Positions 18,846-27,254 of a DNA stretch of 64,000 nucleotides are shown here, piece after piece (position 1 is the stretch's first letter; every line of letters begins with the position of its first letter). The DNA lies in contig JAEPDS010000007.1 in assembly GCA_016842065.1 (NCBI GenBank), positions 116,215-180,214 on the forward strand, written 5' to 3'. Both the position numbers and the translations under genes were made by a program. The DNA is from Candidatus Thiodiazotropha sp. 'RUGA' (lineage in GTDB: Bacteria; Pseudomonadota; Gammaproteobacteria; Chromatiales; Chromatiaceae). The notes below the pieces were generated by a model. That model had not been told where the DNA came from and made no database searches. It saw only the letters and a list, made by a program, of their open reading frames with translations.

Positions 18846-19121
18846 TTATTCCTGTGGCGGCTTGGTGGGCTACCTACCATCCCAGTGTTGAAGCGGCTAA
18901 AGTCACCGGCTATGGTATCGGTAGAGTTCGGTGGTAGCGGACAGTGGCGAAAATCCGCAGCTACCCGTAGCGATCTACCAGGCGAACTGAGGCTTCTGAA
19001 TACCAGGGTTGTGGAAAACCACAACCACCGCTCGCGTATGTTGGAATTTTATCGGCACTTAAAGGGCTGGATAATAGCGTCTCCCCATCTACGTCCGGAG
19101 CGGATATCGGGGAGATCATCG
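18846..19121 (+). ncRNA. Hairpin-rich non-coding stretch, possible small RNA or long 3' UTR
   Basis: Between the response regulator stop and a strong terminator lie several separate hairpins. One is GGTAGC...GCTACC at 18933-18965, with an inner GGA/TCC pairing. A second is GGTTGTGG-AAAA-CCACAACC at 19007-19026. A third is CTCCCC...GGGGAG at 19081-19114, with an inner TCCG/CGGA stem. The only open frame here ends inside the terminator stem and looks non-coding. The stretch could be a structured 3' UTR or a small RNA processed or transcribed on its own. No promoter could be assigned, so the 5' boundary is arbitrary. Confidence 0.35.
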
Positions 19122-19185
19122 CCAGTTGGATGGCTGGAAGGCAGGTATAGACAGGCGCCTTCCGGTGATTCAACTGGTTTTTTTT
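19122..19185 (+). terminator. Very strong Rho-independent terminator
   Basis: Left arm 19122-19142 pairs with right arm 19157-19177 in a stem of about 21 positions with few mismatches and some G-T pairs. It encloses a 14-base loop and is followed by eight T residues (19178-19185). It lies about 280 bases after the response regulator gene and 240 bases before soxB. It therefore separates the two-component operon from soxB, which must have its own promoter downstream. Confidence 0.85.
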
Positions 19186-19425
19186 AAATCCGGCAACCTA
19201 ATCGATCCGATGCCGCGACAGTAATGCGTCCGATCCATTAGCTTGCCGGACAAGCTGTAGAAAACAGAAAATCAGGGTGTGTCAGCGTGTTTGCCGGGGA
19301 ACCGGTGATGCCAGGTTTCTCAGACGCTGAACGGGTTACAACCCAAAGCGGCAGATCGACAACCGCCGGGTAGACCATCCCTAGGGCCTGTAAACAGGCG
19401 ACAATAACCGGAGGGTGATACAAGA
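19186..19425 (+). promoter_or_regulatory. soxB promoter/leader region with several short hairpins
   Basis: This 240-base region must contain the soxB promoter. It holds short inverted repeats: GCTTG-CCGGA-CAAGC near 19241-19255, GGGTT-AC-AACCC near 19331-19342, and GCCTG-TAAA-CAGGC near 19386-19399. A GGAGGG ribosome site lies near 19409-19415, before the ATG at 19426. No exact promoter boxes could be assigned. The hairpins may be operators for the adjacent FixJ-type regulator or leader RNA structure; neither is proven. Confidence 0.4.
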
Positions 19426-21201
19426 ATGAGTATTTCACGTCGTGAATTCCTACGAATGATGGGCTTTGCCGGTGCCGCCGGTATGATGCCTTCGTCTGTG
19501 TTCGCTGCGGCCAAGCAGCCAGCGGATCTCTATGAAGTACCGAAGTTCGGTAACGTCTCCCTACTTCACATTACCGATACCCATGCACAACTCAATCCCA
19601 TCTACTTCCGTGAGCCGAATGTCAATCTGGGAATCGGTTACGCCTTCAACAAAGCTCCTCATCTGGTGGGCGATAATCTGCTCAAACATTTTGGTATCAC
19701 CCCCGGGACGATTGAATCACACGCCTTCAGCTATCTCGATTTCGATAGTGCGGCAGGCAAATTCGGTAAAGTCGGCGGCTTTGCCCATCTGAAAACCCTG
19801 GTGCAGCGAATTCGTGACGATCGCGGACCGGGTAACAGCCTGTTGATGGATGGTGGCGATACCTGGCAGGGTTCAGGTACCGCCTACTGGACACGTGGAA
19901 AGGATATGGTCGGCGCCTGTAACAAGCTGGGTGTCGATGTAATGACCGGGCATTGGGAGTTCACCTATCTCGATAAAGAGGTGATTGACAACATCAATGC
20001 CTTCAAGGGCGACTTCGTTGCACAGAACGTGATGGTTAGAGACGAGGCGCTGTTCGACTACAATTTTGCTGATTTTGAAGGCTTTGACGAAGATTCCGGT
20101 AATGCCTTCAAACCCTATGTGATGAAGCAGGTGGGTGGTGCCCGGGTAGCGGTCATAGGTCAGGCCTTTCCCTACACACCGATTGCCAATCCCCAACGCT
20201 TTATCCCCGACTGGACATTCGGCATCCAGGACGACCTGATGCAGGGCGTGGTCGATATGGTGCGGGAGAATGAGAAACCGGATGTGGTGGTGGTGCTCTC
20301 CCACAACGGTATGGATGTGGATCTGAAGATGGCTTCGCGGGTCTCCGGTATCGACGTGATCTTCGGCGGCCACACCCACGATGGCATGCCGGCTCCGACG
20401 GTGGTGAAAAACGCCGGCGGAAAGACCCTGGTGACCAATGCGGGTTCCAACGGAAAATTCCTCGGTGTCATGGATCTGGATGTGAAGGGCGGCAAGGTAC
20501 GTGACTTCCGCTATCGTCTGTTGCCGGTCTTCTCCAATATTCTGCCGGCGGATAAAGCGATGCAGGCCTATATCGATGAAGTGCGCGCGCCCTATGCCAA
20601 ACAACTCAATGAGGAGTTGGCCGTGGCGGAAGAGACGCTCTATCGCCGGGGTAACTTCAACGGCACCTTCGATCAGGTCATCTGTGATGCCCTGACCACG
20701 GTGAATGATGCCCAGATCTCCCTCTCTCCCGGTTTCCGTTGGGGGACCAGTGTTCTGCCCGGGCAGAAGATCACCATGGACAACGTGATGGATCAGACCT
20801 GTATCACCTACCCCGAAACCTATCGCAGAGAGATGAAGGGTTCAGAGATCAAGGCGATCCTGGAGGATGTCTCTGACAACCTGTTCAACAAGGATCCCTA
20901 CTATCAGCAGGGTGGTGACATGGTGCGTGTGGGTGGTCTCGATTACGCCTGTGAACCGGCTGCGGAGTTCGGTAAACGAATTACCGATATGGCGCTCAAC
21001 GACGGCACCAAGGTCGAGGCCAATAAGAGCTATACCGTTTCCGGCTGGGCGACGGTTGGATCGAAAGCCCCCGGTGAACCGATCTGGGATGTGGTGGCCA
21101 AATATCTGCGCGACCAGAAGACCGTCAAGATCAAGAAACTCAATACACCGAAGCTGGTTGGTGTAAAGGACAATCCTGGGTTGGCTGACTATCCCTACTG
21201 A
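19426..21201 (+). CDS. soxB: Thiosulfohydrolase SoxB
   Basis: This 591-residue periplasmic dimanganese enzyme hydrolyses the sulfonate from SoxY-bound thiosulfate derivatives in the Sox pathway. The N terminus carries a twin-arginine signal (SRREFLRMMGFAGAAG), so it is exported folded. Metallophosphoesterase motifs are in order: LLHITDTHAQL, MDGGDTWQGSG, MTGHWEFTY, LSHNGMDVD and FGGHTHDGMP. The 5'-nucleotidase-type C-terminal domain follows. The length matches SoxB of other sulfur oxidisers. No soxX, soxA, soxY or soxZ is present in the window, so the Sox genes are scattered in this genome, as in many sulfur-globule-forming gammaproteobacteria. Confidence 0.97.
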   Translation: MSISRREFLRMMGFAGAAGMMPSSVFAAAKQPADLYEVPKFGNVSLLHITDTHAQLNPIYFREPNVNLGIGYAFNKAPHLVGDNLLKHFGITPGTIESHAFSYLDFDSAAGKFGKVGGFAHLKTLVQRIRDDRGPGNSLLMDGGDTWQGSGTAYWTRGKDMVGACNKLGVDVMTGHWEFTYLDKEVIDNINAFKGDFVAQNVMVRDEALFDYNFADFEGFDEDSGNAFKPYVMKQVGGARVAVIGQAFPYTPIANPQRFIPDWTFGIQDDLMQGVVDMVRENEKPDVVVVLSHNGMDVDLKMASRVSGIDVIFGGHTHDGMPAPTVVKNAGGKTLVTNAGSNGKFLGVMDLDVKGGKVRDFRYRLLPVFSNILPADKAMQAYIDEVRAPYAKQLNEELAVAEETLYRRGNFNGTFDQVICDALTTVNDAQISLSPGFRWGTSVLPGQKITMDNVMDQTCITYPETYRREMKGSEIKAILEDVSDNLFNKDPYYQQGGDMVRVGGLDYACEPAAEFGKRITDMALNDGTKVEANKSYTVSGWATVGSKAPGEPIWDVVAKYLRDQKTVKIKKLNTPKLVGVKDNPGLADYPY

Positions 21202-21442
21202 TTGTCATAGGGTGCGGCTTTGCCGCGCCCTGTTTTATCTTTTAGTCCGCAAATGAACGCGAATGAACGCAAATAGGTACCGCAAATCTAAATGGTGTCT
21301 GGATTTGGTTTGAACTTTCATTTCAACCTGCACCTGTGATTATTTTGTTACCGTTGGCGTTGATAGGCCACCATTCTCGGCTTGAATCATCTGATCCAGA
21401 CCTGTGCGTCACTCAACAACCATTCGCGTTTATCCGAGTTCA
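21185..21442. repeat. Tandem duplication unit 1: soxB 3' end, terminator and inverted-repeat element
   Basis: The unit begins inside the soxB 3' end (CTGACTATCCCTACTGA) and runs through the terminator and an inverted-repeat element. The element's left arm (21243-21274) is TAGTCCGCAAATGAACGC plus GAATGAACGCAAAT. Its right arm near 21420-21443 is decayed. A diverged second copy starts at 21506, an offset of 321 bases. Confidence 0.7.
21210..21243 (+). terminator. soxB terminator (copy 1)
   Basis: A nine-base-pair stem GGGTGCGGC-TTT-GCCGCGCCC with one G-T pair begins eight bases after the soxB stop and is followed by TGTTTTATCTTTT. It is a typical Rho-independent terminator. An almost identical copy lies at 21531-21564. 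Confidence 0.85.
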
Positions 21443-21477
21443 TAAAAAGAACTGAAAGGTGCTTACCCAAAACCGAG

Positions 21478-21505
21478 TTGGTGGGGCATGGCCCCACCCT
21501 ACACC
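21478..21505. repeat. Single arm of the GTGGGGCATGG palindromic repeat
   Basis: The sequence GTGGGGCATGGCCCCACC followed by CTACACCCTGA matches one arm of the palindromic repeat at 27426-27490. It lies between the two units of the soxB-end duplication. The arm itself contains a small hairpin (GGTGGGGC...GCCCCACC). Confidence 0.7.
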
Positions 21506-21755
21506 CTGACTATCCCTACTGATTGTTATAGGGTGCGGCTTTGCCGCGCCCTGTTTTATCTTTTAGTCCGCAAATGAACGCGAATGAACGCAAATAGGTG
21601 TCGCAAATTAAATTTGTGTCTGGGTTTGGTTTGAACCTACGCTTCAACCTATCCAGTGATTCTTCAGCGACAGTTCGCGGCTTCAATTACCTGCTCCAGA
21701 CCTATCCGTCACTCAACAATCATTAGCGTTTATTCGCGTTCATTAGCGGACTAAA
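21506..21755. repeat. Tandem duplication unit 2: copy of soxB end, terminator and inverted-repeat element
   Basis: This repeats CTGACTATCCCTACTGA, the terminator stem (21531-21564) and the inverted-repeat element. The left arm is at 21564-21595. The right arm, at about 21721-21753, is better preserved than in unit 1 and ends GCGTTCATTAGCGGACTA. The middle parts of the two units have diverged by point changes, so the duplication is not recent. Confidence 0.7.
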
Positions 21756-21820
21756 TTCTTAAAAAAACACTGCTTCTTTCTATAACCATCATCAGCTATT
21801 AGCAGCTCGATCTGTGGCGC

Positions 21821-22504
21821 TCAGCAAAACTCCACTTCTGAATAGCTGCCGAGATAGCCCAGGCGGTTGAACCTCAGGCAGCGCTGTCGACGCCAGCTCG
21901 TGATAATGTGCTGTTCCGCTTTGCGGTGAGTGTCGTCGAGAAGTATCAGGCAGGTGGTTGAGAGCTGCTTGCCCATGATTGGCAACAGGCCATAGCGTCC
22001 ACCGGGTATCGAGCCTGGTGGTCCGTCACAGACAACCAGTTCGAAAGGGTGTTTGAGATCGAGAGCCGGAGGGGTGTACCAGCGAAAATCGCCATAGTCG
22101 ATCAGTGGTGCATGAATCAGTTTCACGTGGTGTAAGCCGAGTCGTTTGAGAATCAGCTGCAGGTGTCTGTACCACGCCAGATTGTGTTCGAAGACGACGA
22201 AATCCCGCTTTTGGTTCTGAGTCAGCATGGCAATCAGCAGGGTGGTGGCGCCAGAACCACACTCCAGAATAGGGCCTTTCGAATTCACTACCCGATCACC
22301 AACATGGCGTAGATAGGAGATGCCGGCGGCGTAGCCGATATTGCCCCAGGCGATTGCCAGTAGAAAGAGTTCGAATCGATTGATGGCAGGTCGATCTGTG
22401 ACAGCCTTCAACCGGCTAGCGACCAAGGAGAGTAGCCAGACTTTGAGGGCTATGCGCTGTTGTTTAAATCTAATCATATCGACAACTGATTCAACTCTAT
22501 TCAA
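21821..22504 (-). CDS. SAM-dependent methyltransferase-like protein
   Basis: This 227-residue protein has a motif I-like sequence, PILECGSGATTLLIAML (near 79-95), followed by VVFEHNLAWYRHL and the motif LVVCDGPPGSIPGGRYGLLP, a class I Rossmann layout. The GPPGS stretch is known in small-molecule or caffeoyl-CoA-like methyltransferases. A hydrophobic patch near residues 20-60 may associate with the membrane. The substrate is unknown. Several ATG codons near the start (22504, and an internal one 9 codons later) are possible. It stands alone between repeats and a divergent small gene. Confidence 0.6.
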   Translation of the reverse strand: MNRVESVVDMIRFKQQRIALKVWLLSLVASRLKAVTDRPAINRFELFLLAIAWGNIGYAAGISYLRHVGDRVVNSKGPILECGSGATTLLIAMLTQNQKRDFVVFEHNLAWYRHLQLILKRLGLHHVKLIHAPLIDYGDFRWYTPPALDLKHPFELVVCDGPPGSIPGGRYGLLPIMGKQLSTTCLILLDDTHRKAEQHIITSWRRQRCLRFNRLGYLGSYSEVEFC

Positions 22505-22659
22505 CCGGGCGTTACGGGTCAGGTTGACCAGCCGGTTACGACCATAAGATACCGTTTGGGGCTGTTTCGCGGATCGACAGTCCGATCCTACTTCAATCTG
22601 TAAACAGATCTTAACCCAGTGCTGTTACATTAGTGTTAATCGCTAACGGGATAATATCG

Positions 22660-22827
22660 ATGATCGAATGGGAATCTCTGGACCGGAATGCACAGATCAA
22701 ACTCAGAGAGGCGTTTGGCCACTATCTTGATACACTGCCTCCGACCTGTTCTCTGGATATGAAGATCGCCCGCTTCAAGGAGTGGTTGAGGGAGAAGGGT
22801 ATCTGCATTGAACTGGAAGAGGGTTGA
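22660..22827 (+). CDS. Small acidic protein of unknown function (55 residues)
   Basis: From the ATG at 22660 the protein begins MIEWESLDRNAQIKLREAF and ends in an acidic tail. It is amphipathic and probably all helical, with no membrane segment. The codon pattern looks like that of coding sequence, and an in-frame GTG lies 27 bases upstream. No family is recognised. It sits between a divergent methyltransferase-like gene and dbpA, 135 bases before the helicase. Confidence 0.5.
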   Translation: MIEWESLDRNAQIKLREAFGHYLDTLPPTCSLDMKIARFKEWLREKGICIELEEG

Positions 22828-22962
22828 TACCCGGGTTCAAGTCGAACTAAGCAATAGCGGCTTGTTTGAATTAATGATTGAACCAATCGTTGTGACAAGC
22901 TGTTATCATTGCTCCCACTCCCGATAGATATCGATCTTTTTTCTCAGTCTGAATGGCACGCC

Positions 22963-24342
22963 ATGACTACCCGGTTCTCCTCACTGAAACTCGCACCCGC
23001 CTTGTTGAATAATCTTGAATCCCTGGGTTATTCTCAAATGACACCGATCCAGGCCGAGAGTCTGCCCCATGTGCTGGCTGGAAGGGATCTGATCGCCCGG
23101 GCCAAGACCGGCAGTGGCAAAACCGTTGCCTTCGGACTTGGTCTGCTGAACCATCTCAAGCAACAATCCTTCTCGGTACAGGCACTGGTGCTATGTCCAA
23201 CCCGGGAACTGGCTGATCAGGTAGCCAAGGAGCTGCGTCGCTTGGCCCGTACCAGCGCAAATACCAAGATCATCACACTCTGTGGTGGCTCGCCGATTGG
23301 ACCGCAGATCGGTTCGCTGGAACATGGAGCGCATATCGTGGTCGGTACACCGGGACGTATCCTCAAGCATCTGGCGAAGGCTACCCTCTCCCTTGACGCT
23401 GTGCGTAGCGTGGTGCTCGACGAGGCAGACAGAATGCTCGACATGGGCTTTCTTGACGATATCAACGAGATCCTCTCAGTGACCCCATCACAGCGGCAAA
23501 CGCTGCTCTTCTCAGCCACTTATCCGGAGACCATACGAGAGCTGAGCAGTGCTTTCCAAAGCGATCCGGTTGCAGTGACCGTCGACTCGGATCATAGCGA
23601 TCTCAAGATCAGCCAGCACTTCTATGAGGTAGCAAAAGGCAAACGCAATCAAACCCTGGCCGCTCTGCTGGCGCAATACAAGCCACTCTCCAGTGTTGTG
23701 TTCTGTGATACCAAACTACAAACGCAGGAAGTCGCTCAGGAGTTACAGCAACGGGGTATTCAGGCTCTCGCGCTGCACGGGGATCTGGAGCAAAAGGATC
23801 GTGATCTGGTGCTGGTGCGTTTTGCCAATGGCAGTGTCCCGGTACTGGTGGCCACCGATGTGGCGGCTCGCGGCCTCGACATCAAGGCGCTTGGGGCGGT
23901 CATCAATTACCAACTGCCAAGGGATCCAGAGGTTTACGTTCACCGCATCGGCCGTACGGGACGGGCTGGGAACAAAGGTCTGGCGCTCAATCTGTTCATC
24001 CCATCAGAGGCCAATCGCGTAAATGCCATCGAAGCCTATCTGAACGACGAAGTGCATCTGGAGCAACCACCGGGCCTTGAACTAGCGGAGGGTTTCAGCA
24101 TAACTGCGCCAAATGTCACACTCTGTATCGATGGCGGTCGTAAACAGAAAGTCCGTCCTGGTGACATTCTTGGTGCGCTGACGGCCAATAGTGCCGTGGC
24201 TGGAAGACTGGTCGGAAAGATAGACATCTTCGAGCAACTCGCCTATGTGGCGGTTGATCGCAGCGTGCGTAAAATCGCACTTCGTGTTTTGTCTGAAAAC
24301 AAGATCAAAGGACGTCGTTTCAAAGTGCGAATGAAATACTGA
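22963..24342 (+). CDS. dbpA: ATP-dependent RNA helicase DbpA
   Basis: This 459-residue DEAD-box helicase acts in 50S ribosome assembly by binding hairpin 92 of 23S rRNA. Motifs are in order: Q motif MTPIQAES, Walker A ARAKTGSGKT, PTRELADQ, VLDEADRML, SATYPE, VATDVAARGLD and HRIGRTGRAG. The last 75 residues form the DbpA-type RRM, with VRPGDILGAL and KIDIFEQLAYVAV. I chose the ATG at 22963, which gives MTTRFSSLKL and a length matching E. coli DbpA (457). An upstream TTG would add 18 non-conserved residues. Confidence 0.96.
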   Translation: MTTRFSSLKLAPALLNNLESLGYSQMTPIQAESLPHVLAGRDLIARAKTGSGKTVAFGLGLLNHLKQQSFSVQALVLCPTRELADQVAKELRRLARTSANTKIITLCGGSPIGPQIGSLEHGAHIVVGTPGRILKHLAKATLSLDAVRSVVLDEADRMLDMGFLDDINEILSVTPSQRQTLLFSATYPETIRELSSAFQSDPVAVTVDSDHSDLKISQHFYEVAKGKRNQTLAALLAQYKPLSSVVFCDTKLQTQEVAQELQQRGIQALALHGDLEQKDRDLVLVRFANGSVPVLVATDVAARGLDIKALGAVINYQLPRDPEVYVHRIGRTGRAGNKGLALNLFIPSEANRVNAIEAYLNDEVHLEQPPGLELAEGFSITAPNVTLCIDGGRKQKVRPGDILGALTANSAVAGRLVGKIDIFEQLAYVAVDRSVRKIALRVLSENKIKGRRFKVRMKY

Positions 24343-24458
24343 ATAGCTTGATCGACCCGGCCGGTGAGGTCTTCTATAGTGCAAAAAAGCGATGCAAGAG
24401 AGTGAGGCCTGGCTGAGGATGTAAATTCAACGGCACCGATCCTGGCGTCATCTCCGAA

Positions 24459-26558
24459 TCATTTTGCAGTGTTGTGATTGAGGGGGAGTTGCATGCTGAA
24501 GCACACCCCATCCTCAAGGTTTTTCCCCCATACCCTGCCTTGATGGAACTCCGCAATCAAACGTACCAGATAGAGCCCAAGGCCGAGATGGGGTTGCTGG
24601 TCGCTGGATGAAGCGCGACGGCTATGCATCGATTTGAACAGATTTTGTTGTGTTGTCTCATCGAGTCGGGCGCCCCGATTGACCACATCGATGCGCACCC
24701 GATCTTCTGCATGGCGATGCAGTTCAATCCGTATCGGGGTATCAGGCTGATGGAAATCCACTGCGTTGCTGATCAGTTTATCCAGTGCCTGACTGATCAA
24801 CTCCCCTGAGACCTGGCTGATAACCGGTCCGTCAGGCAACCGGGTTTCGAATCGGATCGTTTGATGAGTGTCTGCGTATCCCTGTGAGAGTCCTTTCAAC
24901 AGCATGCTCAGATCGGTCTCCACCACTTCGGTCTGCTGCAGGGATTGCTCCAGTCGTGTGGCTTCCCGCAGGCGGGTCAAAATCTGGTTCAGTCTGTGGG
25001 TCCCCTCCTGGGCACGCTTTGCATAGACCAATGCCGCTGAGGTTTCTCCATCGCTCAGCGGATTCGAGTCGATCTCCGCCTCCAGGTTTTCCAGAGAGGA
25101 TCGAATCACACTCAGTGGGGTACGAAACTCGTGAGCCAATCGTGAGGCCATGGATTCAAGATAGTGGCTGTACTCTTTGGTCCGCTTCAATACGGCACTC
25201 AGGCTGGCATCGAGCTGGCCCAATTCATCTCTCTTTCGCGAGGTGGTTATCGGTTTGAGTAACCGGCCATCCGGACTGACGGCCTGCTGGTATTTGCCAC
25301 TCAGGCGGGTGATGCGGCGGGTGATCGATGTGGCCAGCAGGAGCAGGCTGCCTCCGGTCACAATGAACAATCCCAGGCTGATCAGTAGCAGATCCTCAAT
25401 CGCACTCTGCTGGAGTATCAAGATCTCCTGGCTGCTCTGCTCGACCACCAAAGCCGCCATGATCTTGCCGTCCACTCTGATTGGATAGGCACTGGAGAGC
25501 ATCGTCAGATTGGTCCCTGCGGCCTGATAGCGATAGACAGCACCTTCGCCGGAGAGCGCCTGCCGAATCTCCGGTCCATCCAGACGGCCCAGTCTCTCAC
25601 GTTCACTGAAGGGTTCAGCTTGCTCCTCGGCAAGGATCAGGGAGATCAGACGCTGCGGCAGACTCTCCAGCTTGTGGCTTGCCGTATGGACTGTCCCATG
25701 ACGTCCAATCACCTGGCGTTGTGGATTGAGCAGTGTATAGCGATGGTTGTTGTCGGCCAGGCCGGCCAGTAATCCCTCCACCGCCGGAGTCGGCAGGGTG
25801 AGATAGGCAAGCGCACGGTTGTGCTGCAGGCCTGAGGTACTGAGTTTTACCGCGGGCTTTTGCGCCGTCTGATCATAGTCGATCACCGCGACGGAGATTC
25901 TTCCCGCCGTCAGGTCGCGGGGCAGGCGCAACTCGACACGATAGCCCGCCTCGGTCTCCTGCCACTCACCGGACAATCCCGCAATTGGCCTGGCGTTATC
26001 CTGCTGCTGAACTTGAACCCAGCCCGGTGCCGGTGTGCCGAGTCGCAGTTGTCTGGTGTTACCCCCGTCACCGGGTAGTGCCACGATCAAATGGTCGCCT
26101 GCGGCCAGGTTCTGCTCATTGGGAGGGTAGGTCAGTTGTTGATCCTCGACCTCCAGCAGCAGATAGAGGTTGTTGCCATGGAAACCGGCCAGCCAATCCA
26201 AGCCGAGTTTCCGTTTCTGGGAGCCAGCGGCGTTGAAGCGTTCCGCCTGAGGCTTGAGACTGAGCCACTCATCCGCATAGCCATCGATCACTGGAGGGGT
26301 GTTCAGCGGGAAGGCGTAGAGTGAGGGGGTGATCTCACTATTGACCGGTTGTTGCGAAAGCCATTTCACCGATTGTACAGCCAGCAGATTGGCGATGATT
26401 TCAGCTCGGCTCATCAACAACCTTTGTTGCGCCTCTCTCAATGTCTGCTCCATCCCCTGCAGATATTGATAACCGGCCCAGGGAATCAGCAACAGCGTGA
26501 GTGAGGCCAGCAGCAGCTTGAAGCGTAGAGAGCGAAGGAAGCCGGGAGTCGTCTGCAC
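24459..26558 (-). CDS. pdsS: PDS-system sensor histidine kinase PdsS
   Basis: This 699-residue kinase matches the layout of the histidine kinase of proteobacterial dedicated sortase systems. It has TM1 (about 13-32) and a large periplasmic domain with a carbohydrate-binding-like first half (VIDGYADEWLSL, LDWLAGFHGNNLYLLLEVED). TM2 (about 389-409) is followed by a HAMP-like linker, HisKA with H476 in RLAHEFRTPLSV, and an HATPase with DKLISNAVDF and HLGLGLYLV. It is encoded 3 bases after pdsR. Its signal is unknown; the periplasmic domain suggests an envelope or glycan cue. The family assignment relies on the whole locus. Confidence 0.88.
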   Translation of the reverse strand: MQTTPGFLRSLRFKLLLASLTLLLIPWAGYQYLQGMEQTLREAQQRLLMSRAEIIANLLAVQSVKWLSQQPVNSEITPSLYAFPLNTPPVIDGYADEWLSLKPQAERFNAAGSQKRKLGLDWLAGFHGNNLYLLLEVEDQQLTYPPNEQNLAAGDHLIVALPGDGGNTRQLRLGTPAPGWVQVQQQDNARPIAGLSGEWQETEAGYRVELRLPRDLTAGRISVAVIDYDQTAQKPAVKLSTSGLQHNRALAYLTLPTPAVEGLLAGLADNNHRYTLLNPQRQVIGRHGTVHTASHKLESLPQRLISLILAEEQAEPFSERERLGRLDGPEIRQALSGEGAVYRYQAAGTNLTMLSSAYPIRVDGKIMAALVVEQSSQEILILQQSAIEDLLLISLGLFIVTGGSLLLLATSITRRITRLSGKYQQAVSPDGRLLKPITTSRKRDELGQLDASLSAVLKRTKEYSHYLESMASRLAHEFRTPLSVIRSSLENLEAEIDSNPLSDGETSAALVYAKRAQEGTHRLNQILTRLREATRLEQSLQQTEVVETDLSMLLKGLSQGYADTHQTIRFETRLPDGPVISQVSGELISQALDKLISNAVDFHQPDTPIRIELHRHAEDRVRIDVVNRGARLDETTQQNLFKSMHSRRASSSDQQPHLGLGLYLVRLIAEFHQGRVWGKNLEDGVCFSMQLPLNHNTAK

Positions 26559-26561
26559 TGT

Positions 26562-27254
26562 TCAGGGTTTCCAGCGGTATCCCGCACCGTAGACCGTATC
26601 GATATGGGCAAACTCAGGATCGACTTCGAGAAATTTTCGTCGAATGCGCTTGATGTGGGTGGAGACACTGCTGCTGTCGACGTAGATATGAGCCTCCTCC
26701 ATCAGCTTGTCCCGGCTGCGTACATGGCCCGGATGTCGAACCAGGGCGTGCAGCATCCAGAATTCGGTAACCGTCAGATGGAGCGGGGTACCCTGCCACT
26801 CAGCCATCAACCGGTCCGCGTCGATTCGCAGATCGCTGCGTTGCAGTGGTTGTTGCGGTGTTTGGGGTTGCTGCATCGCCTCGATGCGTCGAAACAGGGC
26901 TGCAATCCGAGCTACCAGTTGGGGCAGACTGGTCTCCTTACTGATGTAGTCGTCAGCGCCAAGGCGCAAGCCGGCGACGCTATCGAAATCGCTGTCCCTG
27001 GCGGTCAGGAAGATGATCGGCAGAGTGCTGGAGCGACTGCGCAGCTCCCGGCAGAGTTCAAATCCGCCATCCACATCATCGGCCAGGCCGATGTCCAGAA
27101 TCACCAGGTCAGGCAGGTTGCCGGCAAAAGCGGAAAGCGCCTCAGCACGGCTGGCAAATCCTTTTACGCTGTATCCCTGGCGGGACAAAAAGTCGATCGT
27201 GTTCTCCCGGATCGCCTGCTCGTCCTCGATGATGGCAATGTCTCTTTTGGCCAC
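26562..27254 (-). CDS. pdsR: PDS-system response regulator PdsR (OmpR family)
   Basis: This 230-residue regulator has a receiver domain (acidic E10-D11, phospho-acceptor D54 in LVILDIGL, Thr in FLTARD, K106) and an OmpR-type winged helix (about 140-230, ending DTVYGAGYRWKP). The usual Lys-Pro pair is Lys-Glu (K106-E107). It is the partner of the kinase encoded 3 bases downstream. The likely targets are the divergent promoters at 32264-32668 ahead of pdsO; that is inference. Confidence 0.9.
   Translation of the reverse strand: MAKRDIAIIEDEQAIRENTIDFLSRQGYSVKGFASRAEALSAFAGNLPDLVILDIGLADDVDGGFELCRELRSRSSTLPIIFLTARDSDFDSVAGLRLGADDYISKETSLPQLVARIAALFRRIEAMQQPQTPQQPLQRSDLRIDADRLMAEWQGTPLHLTVTEFWMLHALVRHPGHVRSRDKLMEEAHIYVDSSSVSTHIKRIRRKFLEVDPEFAHIDTVYGAGYRWKP

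Noticed and set aside
18885..19187. 100-codon frame between the response regulator and soxB
   Set aside because: It has no ribosome site, runs through several hairpins and ends inside a strong terminator. The residue make-up looks random.
19286..19345. Possible cobalamin riboswitch before soxB (GGGGAACCGGTGATGCC)
   Set aside because: Only the GGGAA...GGTGA fragment resembles the motif. The conserved GCCACTG element and the GCAACTG stretch are missing, and SoxB has no cobalamin link.
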